Part shown: piece by piece, positions 53,597 to 62,786 of the stretch
Position numbering within the stretch: position 1 is the stretch's first letter
Layout: every line of letters starts with the position of its first letter
Source: Iningainema tapete BLCC-T55
Lineage (GTDB): Bacteria > Cyanobacteriota > Cyanobacteriia > Cyanobacteriales > Nostocaceae
Direction: 5' to 3'
NCBI RefSeq assembly: GCF_014698965.1
Contig: NZ_JACXAE010000040.1
Span: 62,001-126,000, forward strand
DNA: 64,000 nucleotides
The notes under the pieces: generated by a model
The model's input: the letters and a program-made list of their open reading frames with translations, nothing else
Told to the model about the DNA's origin: nothing
Database searches by the model: none
Made by a program: the position numbers and the translations under genes

Positions 53597-53749
53597 AGAG
53601 GAATCTCACAATTTGGATAATAGGGGTAACAGTTAGCTAGCATATATCCTTAGTTCATTGGTGCAGAGTAGTATGTATTCTCTGCACCTTGATAGTATGT
53701 TTTGGCAAAAGTATTTTTTATTGCCACGCTTAAGAATTATATACTGGAA

Positions 53750-53939
53750 TTATTCAGAAAAATTTGGTACGTTTTTTAACGCCAATTGTGCCACTTCTTC
53801 GGCACGTTGTGATGTTACTTTTTGATACCGTGTTTGTGTTATTGAGGGATTGAGCCGAGATACAGTAAAAACCAGCATTCCGGGTCGGAAAAGCCTTGCT
53901 GTATCATCTAAATGCTCCCCTTTTTCTCGGTTATTTAAA
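53750..53939 (-). pseudogene. C-terminal protein fragment
   Basis: Reverse frame: GEHLDDTARLFRPGMLVFTV, SRLNPSITQTRYQKVTSQRA and EEVAQLALKNVPNFSE to TAA at 53750. There is no start before it overlaps the AraC gene end. It is clearly protein-like, but the parent family is not recognised. A 42-residue protein from internal ATG is possible. Confidence 0.4.
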
Positions 53940-54783
53940 CACCATCGCGAAATTGTTTTGGTGTCACTCCTAAAAGTTTGCGGAATTGTGCCGTAAAATG
54001 GCTGGGATTGGAAAAGCCTACCTGATAAGCAATTTCCGCTGTCGAAAATCGCGTTACTTGTAATAGTACTTTTGCCCGTTCGATTCTACGCTTGAGAATG
54101 TATTGATGTGGTGGTTCTCCTGTGAGAGTTTTAAAGGTACGGGCAAAATGAAACTCGCTCATTGGTACTAATGCAGCCAAATTTGCGATCGCGAGTTCTT
54201 CTGCTAAATTTTCTTCGATATAATCTTTGATTTGTTTGAGTTTGAGGGTATCAATAATACCTGATTGTGCAGGGGACTTTTTGCTAACTCCACCATAACT
54301 TCGCAATAAATGCACCGCTAGCAAATTTCGTAATGATTCTACGTACAAATTACCAGCTAAACCGTCATTAATTACCTCTGATTTTAACAACTGTGCCACA
54401 TGTAAAATCGTTGGGTCGGGGAAGATTACCCGGTGTTCTAACTCAACTGGAGTTGATATTCCATTGTCATCTGCCAATTGGTTGATTATTTGTGGTTCGA
54501 GCAGTAAATTTACATATTCGCTTTCCTTCTCCCGTTGATGCCAAACAAACTCACAGGATGAATATATAAACACACTTCCTGCGGGTAGGGTAGTGGTTTG
54601 TGGTTTTTTTCCATCTACCGACCAAGTAACGCGCTCGTGGGGAGCAAATGCCACACTAATAGCATTTTTTGGCATCGCAAAATCAAAATCTCCAGCCTGA
54701 ACCAAACGGCCGTATTCTACAGTTAAATCGCTCCATTCAGCTTTGATAATGGTAGCTGCTGCTTGCTGTTTGGGTTGTGACAT
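53935..54783 (-). CDS. AraC-family transcriptional regulator
   Basis: 282 residues. The C-terminal DNA-binding part has two helix-turn-helix motifs: LAALVPMSEFHFARTFKTLT then GEPPHQYILKRRIERAKVLL, and STAEIAYQVGFSNPSHFTAQ with FRKLLGVTPKQF. The N-terminal 1-150 is a cupin-like ligand part. Its 3' end lies beside the fragment at 53750-53939. It is oriented the same way as the downstream genes and could govern the SDR/hydrolase cluster. Confidence 0.88.
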   Translation of the reverse strand: MSQPKQQAAATIIKAEWSDLTVEYGRLVQAGDFDFAMPKNAISVAFAPHERVTWSVDGKKPQTTTLPAGSVFIYSSCEFVWHQREKESEYVNLLLEPQIINQLADDNGISTPVELEHRVIFPDPTILHVAQLLKSEVINDGLAGNLYVESLRNLLAVHLLRSYGGVSKKSPAQSGIIDTLKLKQIKDYIEENLAEELAIANLAALVPMSEFHFARTFKTLTGEPPHQYILKRRIERAKVLLQVTRFSTAEIAYQVGFSNPSHFTAQFRKLLGVTPKQFRDGV

Positions 54784-54951
54784 TGGGAACTATACTGCTT
54801 ACGTCAATTCACTTTATACCAATTATATCAACGCCCAATAAACATGGTTAGCAGCGATACAAGCTAAACCTATACAGATTCTAATGCTTACCTTTTACTT
54901 CTGCCTATGTTTTGTTTCAGTTTTGGCATTACTGTTTATGTCCATAATTTA

Positions 54952-55368
54952 TTACAGATGCGGGCTTTGTTTGTGTAATTCTAGATTAGAAAGCTCACAA
55001 GATGTAATCATCGCAGTCACAATTGCAGACACAAAGTCTTGACCTAAAATGTTAGGTGTTTCCATTTCTATTTGTAGTAGGTGTGCTAAGTAAAGTATTG
55101 AGGGATTAGTAATTTTTATCTGGTAGAAAAATGGATAATGGGAAACAAAGATTTCTTTACCAAAAATTTGCTTTAGGAGAGATGGGGTAAGGCTAATTAG
55201 TAAGTAATCGCTCCGTCGATTTTTCGGAATATAATTCAACCAATTAGCTTCTAAAGTTTCTGTGTTTGCAACATACATAATTAAAGCTTTTCTAATCGCA
55301 TTCCCTGAATGTATGTACTTGACACTCAGCCCATCCCAGAAACCTTCAAGAATAAAATTGGGATGCAT
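54952..55368 (-). CDS. AraC N-terminal-like stand-alone ligand domain
   Basis: 138 residues. The tail (LLKQIFGKEIFVSHYPFFYQ, ITNPSILYLAHLLQIE) resembles the ligand-binding half of the neighbouring AraC protein (IINQLADDNGISTPVELEHR; DPTILHVAQLLKSEV). There is no HTH, so it may be a truncated paralogue, or a small sensor that modulates its neighbour. Confidence 0.5.
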   Translation of the reverse strand: MHPNFILEGFWDGLSVKYIHSGNAIRKALIMYVANTETLEANWLNYIPKNRRSDYLLISLTPSLLKQIFGKEIFVSHYPFFYQIKITNPSILYLAHLLQIEMETPNILGQDFVSAIVTAMITSCELSNLELHKQSPHL

Positions 55369-55477
55369 AATTAAACTCCTAAAGTGAACATTAAGTCTTG
55401 GGGTGGTACGAGAAACAGGGTTTCAAGTCACCAAAATGTAGTTGGCTCGTTTTCCCAAAGGTCGAAACTCGGATTTT

Positions 55478-56362
55478 TTAACCAAGTCCACCTCCATCAA
55501 CACTAAAGTTGCCACCCGAAACGTAGGAGGCTTCATCGGAGGCAAGCCACATTACTAGGCTTGCCACTTCGTCAGCTTTGCCAGCCCGTTTAATAGGGTA
55601 GGGTGCGAGGAGTTGTTCTTCTGTTACCTTCCAATCGCGCTTAACACGGTCAAGCATTGCTGTATCAATCGCTCCCGGCGAGACAGCATTAACACGAATG
55701 GTTTTACCGTATTCTTGAGCCGCCGCCTTAGACATGTGAATCACGGCAGCTTTACTAGCTCCGTAGCCGACGATATTAGGAAAAGCGCTTCGGCCACCAA
55801 TACTTGCCATGTTAATAATCGCACCACCTCCCGTTTTCAACATCTGGGGAATTTGATATTTCATTCCCAGAAAAACACCACGGGCGTTAGTATTCATCAA
55901 ATCGTCGAATTCTGCGATCGCTGTGTCGGCAATGGGTTTTGGGGGGTAATCAACACCTGCATTATTGAAAGCTATGTCCAAACGACCATATTTGGTAACA
56001 CAGACATCCACAAAAGCTTTTACTTCCTCCGGTTTGCGAACATCTGCACGCATATAGGTTGCCTCTCCACCCGATGCGCGGATTTCCTTTTCCACCTCTG
56101 CCCCCAGTTTCTCACGACGACCGCAGAAAAAGACCTTCGCACCCTGTTTCGCAAAAGCTTTAGCAGTGGCTTCGCCAATTCCGGAAGTCGCCCCGGTAAT
56201 CAAAACTACCTTGTTTGCGAATCGCCCTTGTGGTTCTACAGTGACAGGCTTCTGTGCAATGGGTTTTTCTGTGTTGTCATTGGCAGTAGCTTTTGTATAA
56301 ATTGCACCTGCTAAACCTGCTGTTCCCAATCCTGCTAAAATTTTACGGCGACCTGTATTCAT
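55478..56362 (-). CDS. Short-chain dehydrogenase with Tat-type leader
   Basis: 294 residues from ATG 56362 (AGGA upstream). N-terminus MNTGRRKILAGLGTAGLAGA looks like a Tat signal. The SDR core has GATSGIGEA (cofactor loop), NNAG, Ser in NMASIGG and YGASKAAVIHM (catalytic Tyr and Lys), ending SVDGGGLG. A leader on an SDR is unusual, so it may act outside the cytoplasm or be anchored. Next to a hydrolase with its own signal, 4 bp away or overlapping. Confidence 0.88.
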   Translation of the reverse strand: MNTGRRKILAGLGTAGLAGAIYTKATANDNTEKPIAQKPVTVEPQGRFANKVVLITGATSGIGEATAKAFAKQGAKVFFCGRREKLGAEVEKEIRASGGEATYMRADVRKPEEVKAFVDVCVTKYGRLDIAFNNAGVDYPPKPIADTAIAEFDDLMNTNARGVFLGMKYQIPQMLKTGGGAIINMASIGGRSAFPNIVGYGASKAAVIHMSKAAAQEYGKTIRVNAVSPGAIDTAMLDRVKRDWKVTEEQLLAPYPIKRAGKADEVASLVMWLASDEASYVSGGNFSVDGGGLG

Positions 56363-56413
56363 GATGTGATTCCTAAGATGATTAATTTGGGTTGCATTTG
56401 AAATCGCCAAAAT

Positions 56414-57499
56414 TTAAAGTGCTGATTTCAAATGATTGGCGATGAGTGAAACCGATTGTTTTACAGTGGCATCCTGGTCATAGAAATCAAACTGAGTGCG
56501 ATTATCTAACCAAGCAAACTTTTTATTATTAGTAGGAATCTTCTGGAAAAATTGACTAGCACCTTCAGGAATCGCCGCTTTTTTGCTATGAATAAATAAT
56601 GTTGGTACATTGATATTTTTAGCTTGGGGCATTGGGTTAAAAGTCAACCATTCTGCCCATGACATTACCGCAAATTCATTACTCCACTGAGGAATTGCCC
56701 CCCGTTGAGAGTCCGTATAATAAGGAATTTCACCGAACATTGGTGCTTTGGGATTGGTTTTACTAGCTGCGGGAACAACTTCGGCATTTCCAGTTTTTTC
56801 AAACTGCTTTCTCGCCGCTTTACCAATTTTAATTTTGTCTTCTACTGCCTTTTCTCCGCCATAAACAGCACTAACAATTGCTGGGTCATGAATCCAAGGT
56901 GCAACGGTAATTAATGACTTGATGCGTCCATCTTCAGCGGTTACCTGCGCCATATAACCAGCACTAGCACAAATCCCTAACCCAACAATTTTATTACTAT
57001 CAATCGCATTTACCGACTGCAAGAAACTTACTGCATTTTTAATATCTTTCATCTTTTCGGTCGGAGATTCAAACCCGCGCAACTTCCCACCACTTTCCCC
57101 AAAGGTGCGAAAATCAAATGTAAATGCTGCAAATCCCTGTTCTGAAAGTTTTTGAGCATAGGTAGCAGGCATTTGTTCTTTGATAGTCATCCAAGCACCC
57201 GTGACAACTACCACAGGTAATTTATCACCAGCTTTGTAGTTTGCAGGTAAATATAGATTTCCCACCAGGGTTTCCCCGGAGCTTGGGAACGTAACGCGAT
57301 TTATACCAGGTTTATAGTTATTGACACCTGCGATGGCAGCAGCTACTCCTTGGAGTATCGCACTATCGTCAACTTGCTGCACCTGTGGTAGCGCTAAATT
57401 ATTGTTTTTTCCTATATTCTGGCTCTGAGCGCAAGCACTATTGGCAAATAAAATCAAAGAAAGAGTGCAAGCTTGGATGGCTTTATTCATCAGTTTCAT
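56414..57499 (-). CDS. Secreted alpha/beta hydrolase
   Basis: 361 residues with a lipoprotein-like signal (LSLILFANSACAQSQ). The hydrolase fold shows VVVTGAWMTIKEQMPATYAQ, DFRTFGESGGKLRGF and the nucleophile elbow VGLGICASAGYM, where Cys or the following Ser sits at the turn. This suggests a dienelactone hydrolase-like or YcjY-like enzyme. Same strand and adjacent to the SDR, so likely one transcript acting in the periplasm. Confidence 0.8.
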   Translation of the reverse strand: MKLMNKAIQACTLSLILFANSACAQSQNIGKNNNLALPQVQQVDDSAILQGVAAAIAGVNNYKPGINRVTFPSSGETLVGNLYLPANYKAGDKLPVVVVTGAWMTIKEQMPATYAQKLSEQGFAAFTFDFRTFGESGGKLRGFESPTEKMKDIKNAVSFLQSVNAIDSNKIVGLGICASAGYMAQVTAEDGRIKSLITVAPWIHDPAIVSAVYGGEKAVEDKIKIGKAARKQFEKTGNAEVVPAASKTNPKAPMFGEIPYYTDSQRGAIPQWSNEFAVMSWAEWLTFNPMPQAKNINVPTLFIHSKKAAIPEGASQFFQKIPTNNKKFAWLDNRTQFDFYDQDATVKQSVSLIANHLKSAL

Positions 57500-57654
57500 G
57501 GTTGTTTCTCCGTTGGTTTTCCTTTGTTAAATCCAATTTAGGGAATTACCAAGGCGATTACAGCCCCGATTCTTGCGCGGTTATATCAAAATCTTGCGGT
57601 GTCATATCAGGGGTCACTGTGGGATGCCTGTTATGTCGTTTTATTAAAGTACCA

Positions 57655-58119
57655 TTACCCGTCCTTGATATCTTCAAACATTTTATAGTGGGTTTCTTCC
57701 ATACCGAGAGACTTGTACGTCTGCTGAGCTGTTGTGTTCTCCCGTTCAACATATAATCTGAATCCACAAACTTTAGGATTTGCAAGCGCGAGGGTTTGAA
57801 CGTGCTGATAGAGTCGTCGATAAATACCTTGTCTGCGGCAATCTGGACGGACATAAACACTCTGAATCCACCAAAACATTCCGTTTCGCCAATCACTCCA
57901 TTCAGTTGTAATCATAAGAGTACCAATAATCTCGCCATCTCGCTCCGCTACAATATAGAATCCGAGATTGGAATCTTCGAGTAGAGTTTTGACCCCTGAG
58001 GAAATGACATCGTGAATTAGCTCCTTATCTTCAGTCTCACGAGCGTCTTCACAGTTAAATTCCACAAGAACCGCAGCATCTTTAAGTTCAGCCCTCCGAA
58101 TTACAACTTCCTGGGACAT
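57655..58119 (-). CDS. GNAT-family N-acetyltransferase
   Basis: 154 residues from ATG 58119 (GGAGGTG upstream). GNAT signatures: IIGTLMITTEWSDWRNGMFW, WIQSVYVRPDCRRQGIYRRL (acetyl-CoA loop, R-R-Q-G-I-Y), and GFRLYVERENTTAQQTYKSL. A complete single-domain acetyltransferase, of unknown substrate. Confidence 0.88.
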   Translation of the reverse strand: MSQEVVIRRAELKDAAVLVEFNCEDARETEDKELIHDVISSGVKTLLEDSNLGFYIVAERDGEIIGTLMITTEWSDWRNGMFWWIQSVYVRPDCRRQGIYRRLYQHVQTLALANPKVCGFRLYVERENTTAQQTYKSLGMEETHYKMFEDIKDG

Positions 58120-58199
58120 TGAATTCACCTCCAAATTACCAAGTTTTGGTTGATAATTGTTATTAGTTATTCTATATTTTGGTGATCCAGTAGCAACTT

Positions 58200-58814
58200 T
58201 CATTCCTCATTTCTAGTAATCAAACCCCCAAAGTGCTTTAATATTTTTAACACCTCATAGAGATTATTGCGATGAGGCGATGTCTGACGACAAGCCGCTT
58301 CGCGTCTACGCGTAGCAAACAAATCCGAAACTCCGTACAGATGACCCAAAGTTTTGATAAACAAATAACTGCTGCCGTTTGCCATCATGCCATAAAGCGG
58401 TTGCTCTGGTTTTTGATGAGCTGCCATGTATGCCAGCGTTTGGGGAATTGCCAGCTCTAAATCAAACGTTGTCTTTTTCGACTCAATCAAAACAACCCAA
58501 AGCTTGTCAAGCAACACTAAGGCATCAATCCGCCCGCGCAAAATTTCATCATTGTCACCAAGTGCCTCAATCTCCACCGGATATTCTGCCCTAAATTTGT
58601 AAGGAGCTTGATAAAAACCAGCAAGCTCTAGTAACGGAGAAAGCACGACCATTTTAATTGTTTCCTCTAGAAGAATGCCATCAGAAATTTGGTAAAGGTA
58701 ATTTCGTCGCACCTGATCAAGTCGTGCTTGCTCTAACTCACTTAATGACGGTAACTCATCCATCCATTCTGTGAAAAACTGCCGATCTTCAGCTAGTGTT
58801 AGACCGAGTTTCAC
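58200..58814 (-). CDS. HsdR N-terminal-like orphan nuclease, copy 2, with internal repeat insertion
   Basis: 204 residues starting at GTG 58814. It is homologous to 49000-49641 (FFTEWMDELPSLSELEQARL; ILRGRIDALVLLDKLWVVLI followed by ESKK). The core residues are kept. Near its C-terminus there is an added RRREAACRQTSPHR segment encoded by a palindromic GCTTCGCGTCTACGCGTAGC (58291-58310) repeat; copy 1 lacks it. The frame is not broken. Confidence 0.75.
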   Translation of the reverse strand: MKLGLTLAEDRQFFTEWMDELPSLSELEQARLDQVRRNYLYQISDGILLEETIKMVVLSPLLELAGFYQAPYKFRAEYPVEIEALGDNDEILRGRIDALVLLDKLWVVLIESKKTTFDLELAIPQTLAYMAAHQKPEQPLYGMMANGSSYLFIKTLGHLYGVSDLFATRRREAACRQTSPHRNNLYEVLKILKHFGGLITRNEE

Positions 58815-58861
58815 CTCAACTTGTCTAAACGTAGTGATATATAGCTGAAATTGCTAGAATC

Positions 58862-58972
58862 TTAGTCATCGCAAGTTATGTGAATAATTTTGCCATCAGC
58901 ATAGCGCAGTTCCAGCTTTAATTTTCGGCATCGGTTAGCTAATCCTAAAGGTGGAGTGCGCTGTGTGAACAT
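58862..58972 (-). CDS. Small 36-residue protein, perhaps truncated
   Basis: MFTQRTPPLGLANRCRKLKL then ELRYADGKIIHITCDD. Upstream the same frame looks coding (GGNPCCVTNS) back to a TGA, which may have replaced a sense codon in a longer gene starting MPPS. Unknown function. Confidence 0.3.
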   Translation of the reverse strand: MFTQRTPPLGLANRCRKLKLELRYADGKIIHITCDD

Positions 58973-59058
58973 ACTATTTGTCACACAGCAAGGGTTGCCT
59001 CCATCAACAGTTGACTTTCAAGACGGCGGCATCACCCTCACCCACATCGCGATCGCCG

Positions 59059-59346
59059 CTACTGTACCAAAATGTACCGATTCAAGATACTCATTACTTC
59101 GCCGGGGTTGGCAGTTGGTACTAGGGGACTCCAAGCTCCAACTTCGACATATCCAAGACTATGCAAAGTGTGAATCGTAGTTTTCACGGCTTTGGGGGAA
59201 CCAATTAGCAGATGCTTGATGGGTTCTCTGTCTGGAGTTATTTGGGAAGCAGCTTGGTGGTCAGATTTAGGTGGCGTAGGGTTTTCACTGGATAGAAAAT
59301 TTTGGGTCATAGCCTTGGAAACTGCTTTTTGATCATCTGTGTTCAT
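59059..59346 (-). CDS. Small cyanobacterial plasmid protein
   Basis: 95 residues from ATG 59346 (GGAG upstream). Disordered N-terminal half, then a compact conserved-looking domain: EPIKHLLIGSPKAVKTTIHT and LHSLGYVEVGAWSPLVPTAN, ending ILNRYILVQ. No motif of known function, yet the C-terminal part is plainly folded. Confidence 0.55.
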   Translation of the reverse strand: MNTDDQKAVSKAMTQNFLSSENPTPPKSDHQAASQITPDREPIKHLLIGSPKAVKTTIHTLHSLGYVEVGAWSPLVPTANPGEVMSILNRYILVQ

Positions 59347-59453
59347 TGTGATAGGTCTCCATATCAGGTGAGCCACCTGTGGGCAACGCTCACATTCTGG
59401 TCAGAAATCGGTCATGCTTTCATCATCCCAATTTAGCCAGACTAGGACAAGAG

Positions 59454-59474
59454 GTTTACCGTAAATTTTACGGT
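59454..59474. repeat. Palindrome and direct repeats of TTTACGGT type
   Basis: ACCGTAAATTTTACGGT at 59458-59474 is an 8-bp-arm palindrome; GTTTACGGTGATT follows. The motif GTTTACC(A/G)TAAATT recurs on the opposite strand at 59834-59847, at the other end of the gene between them. These could be operators or iterons. Confidence 0.5.
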
Positions 59475-59480
59475 GATTGT

Positions 59481-59888
59481 TTACGGTGATTTCTTGATGC
59501 GTTCCATGATGATGTTTACTAATTCCGGATTTTTACCAGCGGCGTCGATGATGTCCCGTAAAGAGTTTGCATAAGATAAGGTTTTCTCGTGCTGCACTGG
59601 CATCTTCTCAAACTCAATACCCTCGCCCCATTTACTGCTGATAGTCTCTGGCTTCACGCTTAGAATCCGCGAAAGTAGCCGGACGCATTCAGCACGATAG
59701 CCCCTTGATTTCTCCATTTCTTCATCTGCACCGAACCAAAGACGGCAAAACTCTCTTGGCTTCACTGGTTTAACAATTTGCTCCAGATTTCTCCTTAAAA
59801 CTCTCACTATAAAAACGCCCCAATTTACCTGATAATTTATGGTAAACTGAGGGGTGAAAGTATGTTTTAACTTATATGATAGTATCAC
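59481..59888 (-). CDS. Cyanobacterial hypothetical protein
   Basis: 135 residues or fewer; the start is uncertain, because the first ATG (59888) lies within the repeat-bearing region and internal GTG starts exist. The conserved-looking core is RRNLEQIVKPVKPREFCRLW, FGADEEMEKSRGYRAECVRL and LSRILSVKPETISSKWGEGI. This resembles a small regulatory or replication-associated protein flanked by matching motifs. Confidence 0.5.
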   Translation of the reverse strand: MILSYKLKHTFTPQFTINYQVNWGVFIVRVLRRNLEQIVKPVKPREFCRLWFGADEEMEKSRGYRAECVRLLSRILSVKPETISSKWGEGIEFEKMPVQHEKTLSYANSLRDIIDAAGKNPELVNIIMERIKKSP

Positions 59889-60008
59889 CTGAAGATTTGC
59901 CTTGGATGCCGATCTAGTCCAGGAGAAAGTAGCCTGCGCTCGTGAATGGTCAAATGTTGGCGTGGGGCAACAAGCGGTACAGCTAAAACTGGTCGATTAA
60001 CTCCAGCT

Positions 60009-61757
60009 TTAAGCAATGTGGACTTCAATTAACACAGGTAGGGGATTGAGGAATTTTGCCGCTGCTTGAAGCATACATTTGTGCAAAATCTTGCTCACTG
60101 GTGCAACTTGTTGTTCGGGGCATTCTAAGATAATTTCATCGTGTACCGTGCCAATCAATTTCGCACCCGTTTTACCCAAAGTTTTGAATAGCTTGGCAAT
60201 GGCGATTTTGGTAATATCAGCACTGGTTCCCTGTACAGGGTGATTTAGCAGTTCAGAAAGACGAGGTTTATTTGCCCAGCGTCGTCGCCGTCCACCAATT
60301 GTCCGAATCTCTCTAATTCCTCTGCCGTAGACAGTGCAACGAATCCTATCATGCCATTTGGCTACGCCTGAGTAAGCTTGGAAGAAACGTTTTCTGAACC
60401 TCTGTGCTTCCTCAAGTGTCATCATGACACCGTATTCGGTTTCAGCATACAGTTGCAGCTTGGCTGCTCCCATTCCATAGATCAAGCCAAAGTTGATTGC
60501 CTTGGCTAGCCGCCGATCTTCTGCCGTAATAGATGTCAGAGATTTTCCAGTAATCAAGGCAGCGGTAAGCGCGTGCAAGTCTCGCCCTTGTTGATAGGCT
60601 TTGATCATGCGGCGATCGCCACTGAGTACGGCTGTTATTCTCAGTTCGATTTGGCTGTAATCAGCTTTGATGATTTTGTAGCCAGGGGAAGCAACAAAGC
60701 AGCTTCTTATTGCCTTCTCTCGCGGAATATTTTGCAAATTTGGGCTGCGACAGCTGAACCGACCCGAACGGGCACCGCATTGACGATATTGGGCGTGTAT
60801 TCTACCTGTTACAGGATGAACATATTCTAGTAGATTTGTTGACGTGATTTTTGACAGTTTGCGATAGTCTAACAGCGCCCGGATGATTGGGTATTGGCTA
60901 GCTAGTGGGATTAGGGTTTTTTTGCTAGTTGAGTCAATGGGGATGCCCTTGGATTGTAGGGCAGCCAGGACTTGTTGGGGAGACTCAAGATTCACACGGT
61001 CTGTGTATTCTGGGAGTAAGGAAAGCTGAGATGAATGCCTGATTTTTAGTTCTTTTAACTGCAAAGCTGCTACTTGCTTTTTCGCTTCCAAGTCTAAACT
61101 TACGGCAAGCCACTTTTGGTGGTCTAGCTGCATTCCGTTTAGCTCCATTTGTGCCACGGTGGGCATTGCTTCAAACTCTAAAAAGGCGGTTGGCAGCAAA
61201 GAAGCGCGTTTGAGATGAGCGTAGAGAATTTTTTGCAATGGGAGCAGAATGGCAGCATCAATGGCAGCATACTCTAGTTGGTCATTCGACAGTTTCCCAG
61301 AAAAATCGCTGTGTTGTAGATCTTTATTAAGTTCTGTTTTCAAGAATTTAGAGGCTAGGGCAGCTAGGGTATGGCTCTTTTTCAAACCAGCAAAAAGGAC
61401 TTGAGATGCCAGTTGAGTGTCAAAGTAAGGACCAGTGGGCTGTAGATTAGCCATTGAGAGGAAAGACCAGTCAAACTTGCCATTGTGGAAAACTTTAGTA
61501 TAACCATTAGTTAGTAGTTGTTTTAGGGGTTTCAGTTTATCTACGGGAATGGCGGCTAAGTCCACAATCATCACGGGCATTCCCTTTGCTGCTATTTGTA
61601 CCAGCCGAAGTCGATGAGTTCGGGGGTCTAGTCCGGTTGTTTCTGTGTCAATTCCTATCACTTTGGCGGCAGCTAAGGACTGACATACCGACTCCAAAGT
61701 TTGGGCATCCTGTACCAGCTGGTACTGCATATCAATTGTATTTAAAGTTAAATTCAT
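60009..61757 (-). CDS. Family A DNA polymerase (Pol I without 5'-3' exonuclease)
   Basis: 582 residues. The 3'-5' exonuclease is present (VIGIDTETTGLDPR, VFHNGKFDWSF, EYAAIDAAI), and the polymerase motifs follow: A in IKADYSQIELRITAVLSG, B in DRRLAKAINFGLIYGMG, C in IGTVHDEIILECPE. The 5'-3' exonuclease of chromosomal Pol I is absent, as expected for plasmid or phage replicases. It probably replicates the replicon, or fills gaps. Length is usual for the shortened form. Confidence 0.93.
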   Translation of the reverse strand: MNLTLNTIDMQYQLVQDAQTLESVCQSLAAAKVIGIDTETTGLDPRTHRLRLVQIAAKGMPVMIVDLAAIPVDKLKPLKQLLTNGYTKVFHNGKFDWSFLSMANLQPTGPYFDTQLASQVLFAGLKKSHTLAALASKFLKTELNKDLQHSDFSGKLSNDQLEYAAIDAAILLPLQKILYAHLKRASLLPTAFLEFEAMPTVAQMELNGMQLDHQKWLAVSLDLEAKKQVAALQLKELKIRHSSQLSLLPEYTDRVNLESPQQVLAALQSKGIPIDSTSKKTLIPLASQYPIIRALLDYRKLSKITSTNLLEYVHPVTGRIHAQYRQCGARSGRFSCRSPNLQNIPREKAIRSCFVASPGYKIIKADYSQIELRITAVLSGDRRMIKAYQQGRDLHALTAALITGKSLTSITAEDRRLAKAINFGLIYGMGAAKLQLYAETEYGVMMTLEEAQRFRKRFFQAYSGVAKWHDRIRCTVYGRGIREIRTIGGRRRRWANKPRLSELLNHPVQGTSADITKIAIAKLFKTLGKTGAKLIGTVHDEIILECPEQQVAPVSKILHKCMLQAAAKFLNPLPVLIEVHIA

Positions 61758-61822
61758 GGCGCTTTGTTAATCAGAGTTGATGGTATATTTGGTTAAATGA
61801 AAAAATTAAAAAGTCAAAAAAA

Positions 61823-61842
61823 TTGACTTCAACAGAAGTCAA
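61823..61842. promoter_or_regulatory. Palindrome upstream of polymerase gene
   Basis: TTGACTTC-AACA-GAAGTCAA, perfect 8-bp arms, about 65 bp upstream of the polymerase start on the minus strand. Candidate operator; TTGACT can also act as a -35 element. Confidence 0.4.
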
Positions 61843-61959
61843 CATATGTTCTAGTTTTATGAATCAACTTCTAGTTAAAACCCCCCGCTACATTTGTTCT
61901 CGTTTGTAAAGAATTAAGGTTATTTGTCATTCGCGTTAAGTGTTGTGGTCGAGAACTGC

Positions 61960-62523
61960 TTAGAATGAGCGCGGAATTGAAAGTACCAAGTTTTTAGACT
62001 CGTCTGCACGCATTAACATCCCAACCCGCCAAGTCTTATCAGGGTTGCTTGGATCATCAGAACTCAAATCTTGACCTTTGTTGAATGCTTCACGGTCGTA
62101 GTAATCGATTTTATAAAAATATCGAATCCCGTCCATTTCCACCACCGCTAGATCGTGTTCATCATACGGGTCATTCTTAGGAATGAATTTGTCAAAGCTA
62201 CGCACAAGTTGAATGAGTTGGACTAATTTGCCTGGTGGGAGGGCTTGAACGCCACGGGTTATGCGAGTTATGCCCAGACTGGCGTCACCTTGGCGAAAGC
62301 GGTCATTTAATTCTGCAATCGATATTTTAAGTTTGGGCTTTCGGCAACTATAAGCTGCTTCGATTACACTGTCTGGATCAAATTCAGCAGGGACTTTGAG
62401 CAATGTCCAGTATGAAGTGCCTTCAAATGTTGCGCTTTGTTTTTCTCTTAAAAAGTCACTTAAGACTTCGATAAAATGGTCTTCACCATGCTGCTGCCAC
62501 AGCTGCTCTATTGCTTGTTTCAT
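61960..62523 (-). CDS. DUF3768-like protein
   Basis: 187 residues. The second half carries the DUF3768 pattern: DKFIPKNDPYDEHDLAVVEM, IRYFYKIDYYDREAF, and DDPSNPDKTWRVGMLMRADE. The first half is a separate helical segment (MKQAIEQLWQQHGEDHFIEV). The family is found mainly on plasmids and phages; function unknown. Confidence 0.75.
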   Translation of the reverse strand: MKQAIEQLWQQHGEDHFIEVLSDFLREKQSATFEGTSYWTLLKVPAEFDPDSVIEAAYSCRKPKLKISIAELNDRFRQGDASLGITRITRGVQALPPGKLVQLIQLVRSFDKFIPKNDPYDEHDLAVVEMDGIRYFYKIDYYDREAFNKGQDLSSDDPSNPDKTWRVGMLMRADESKNLVLSIPRSF

Positions 62524-62786
62524 TGATTTCGATCAAATATAGGGTTACATCCAGCTACGTCCTCGCGTTCGCCTGCTGGTTAACCCTAAAGGGCGTTAGC
62601 CCTGATTTCTTTCTGATTATTGGGCTAAGGATAGAGAAGCTGTTACCTTGTGCCAAGTTATCCATTCAAGTTGTCCATTCAAGTGCTTTTTATCAAAGCG
62701 CTTAGCAATAGAGTAAAATACAAGATATTTAGGAGATTAACGTTGTAACTCCCTTTGTTTTAATAAGTTACGAATCTGGAGCATCT

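Noticed and set aside
58956-59180. Plus-strand 74-residue frame
   Set aside because: Lies antisense to the small plasmid protein and to a 36-residue frame; no domain.
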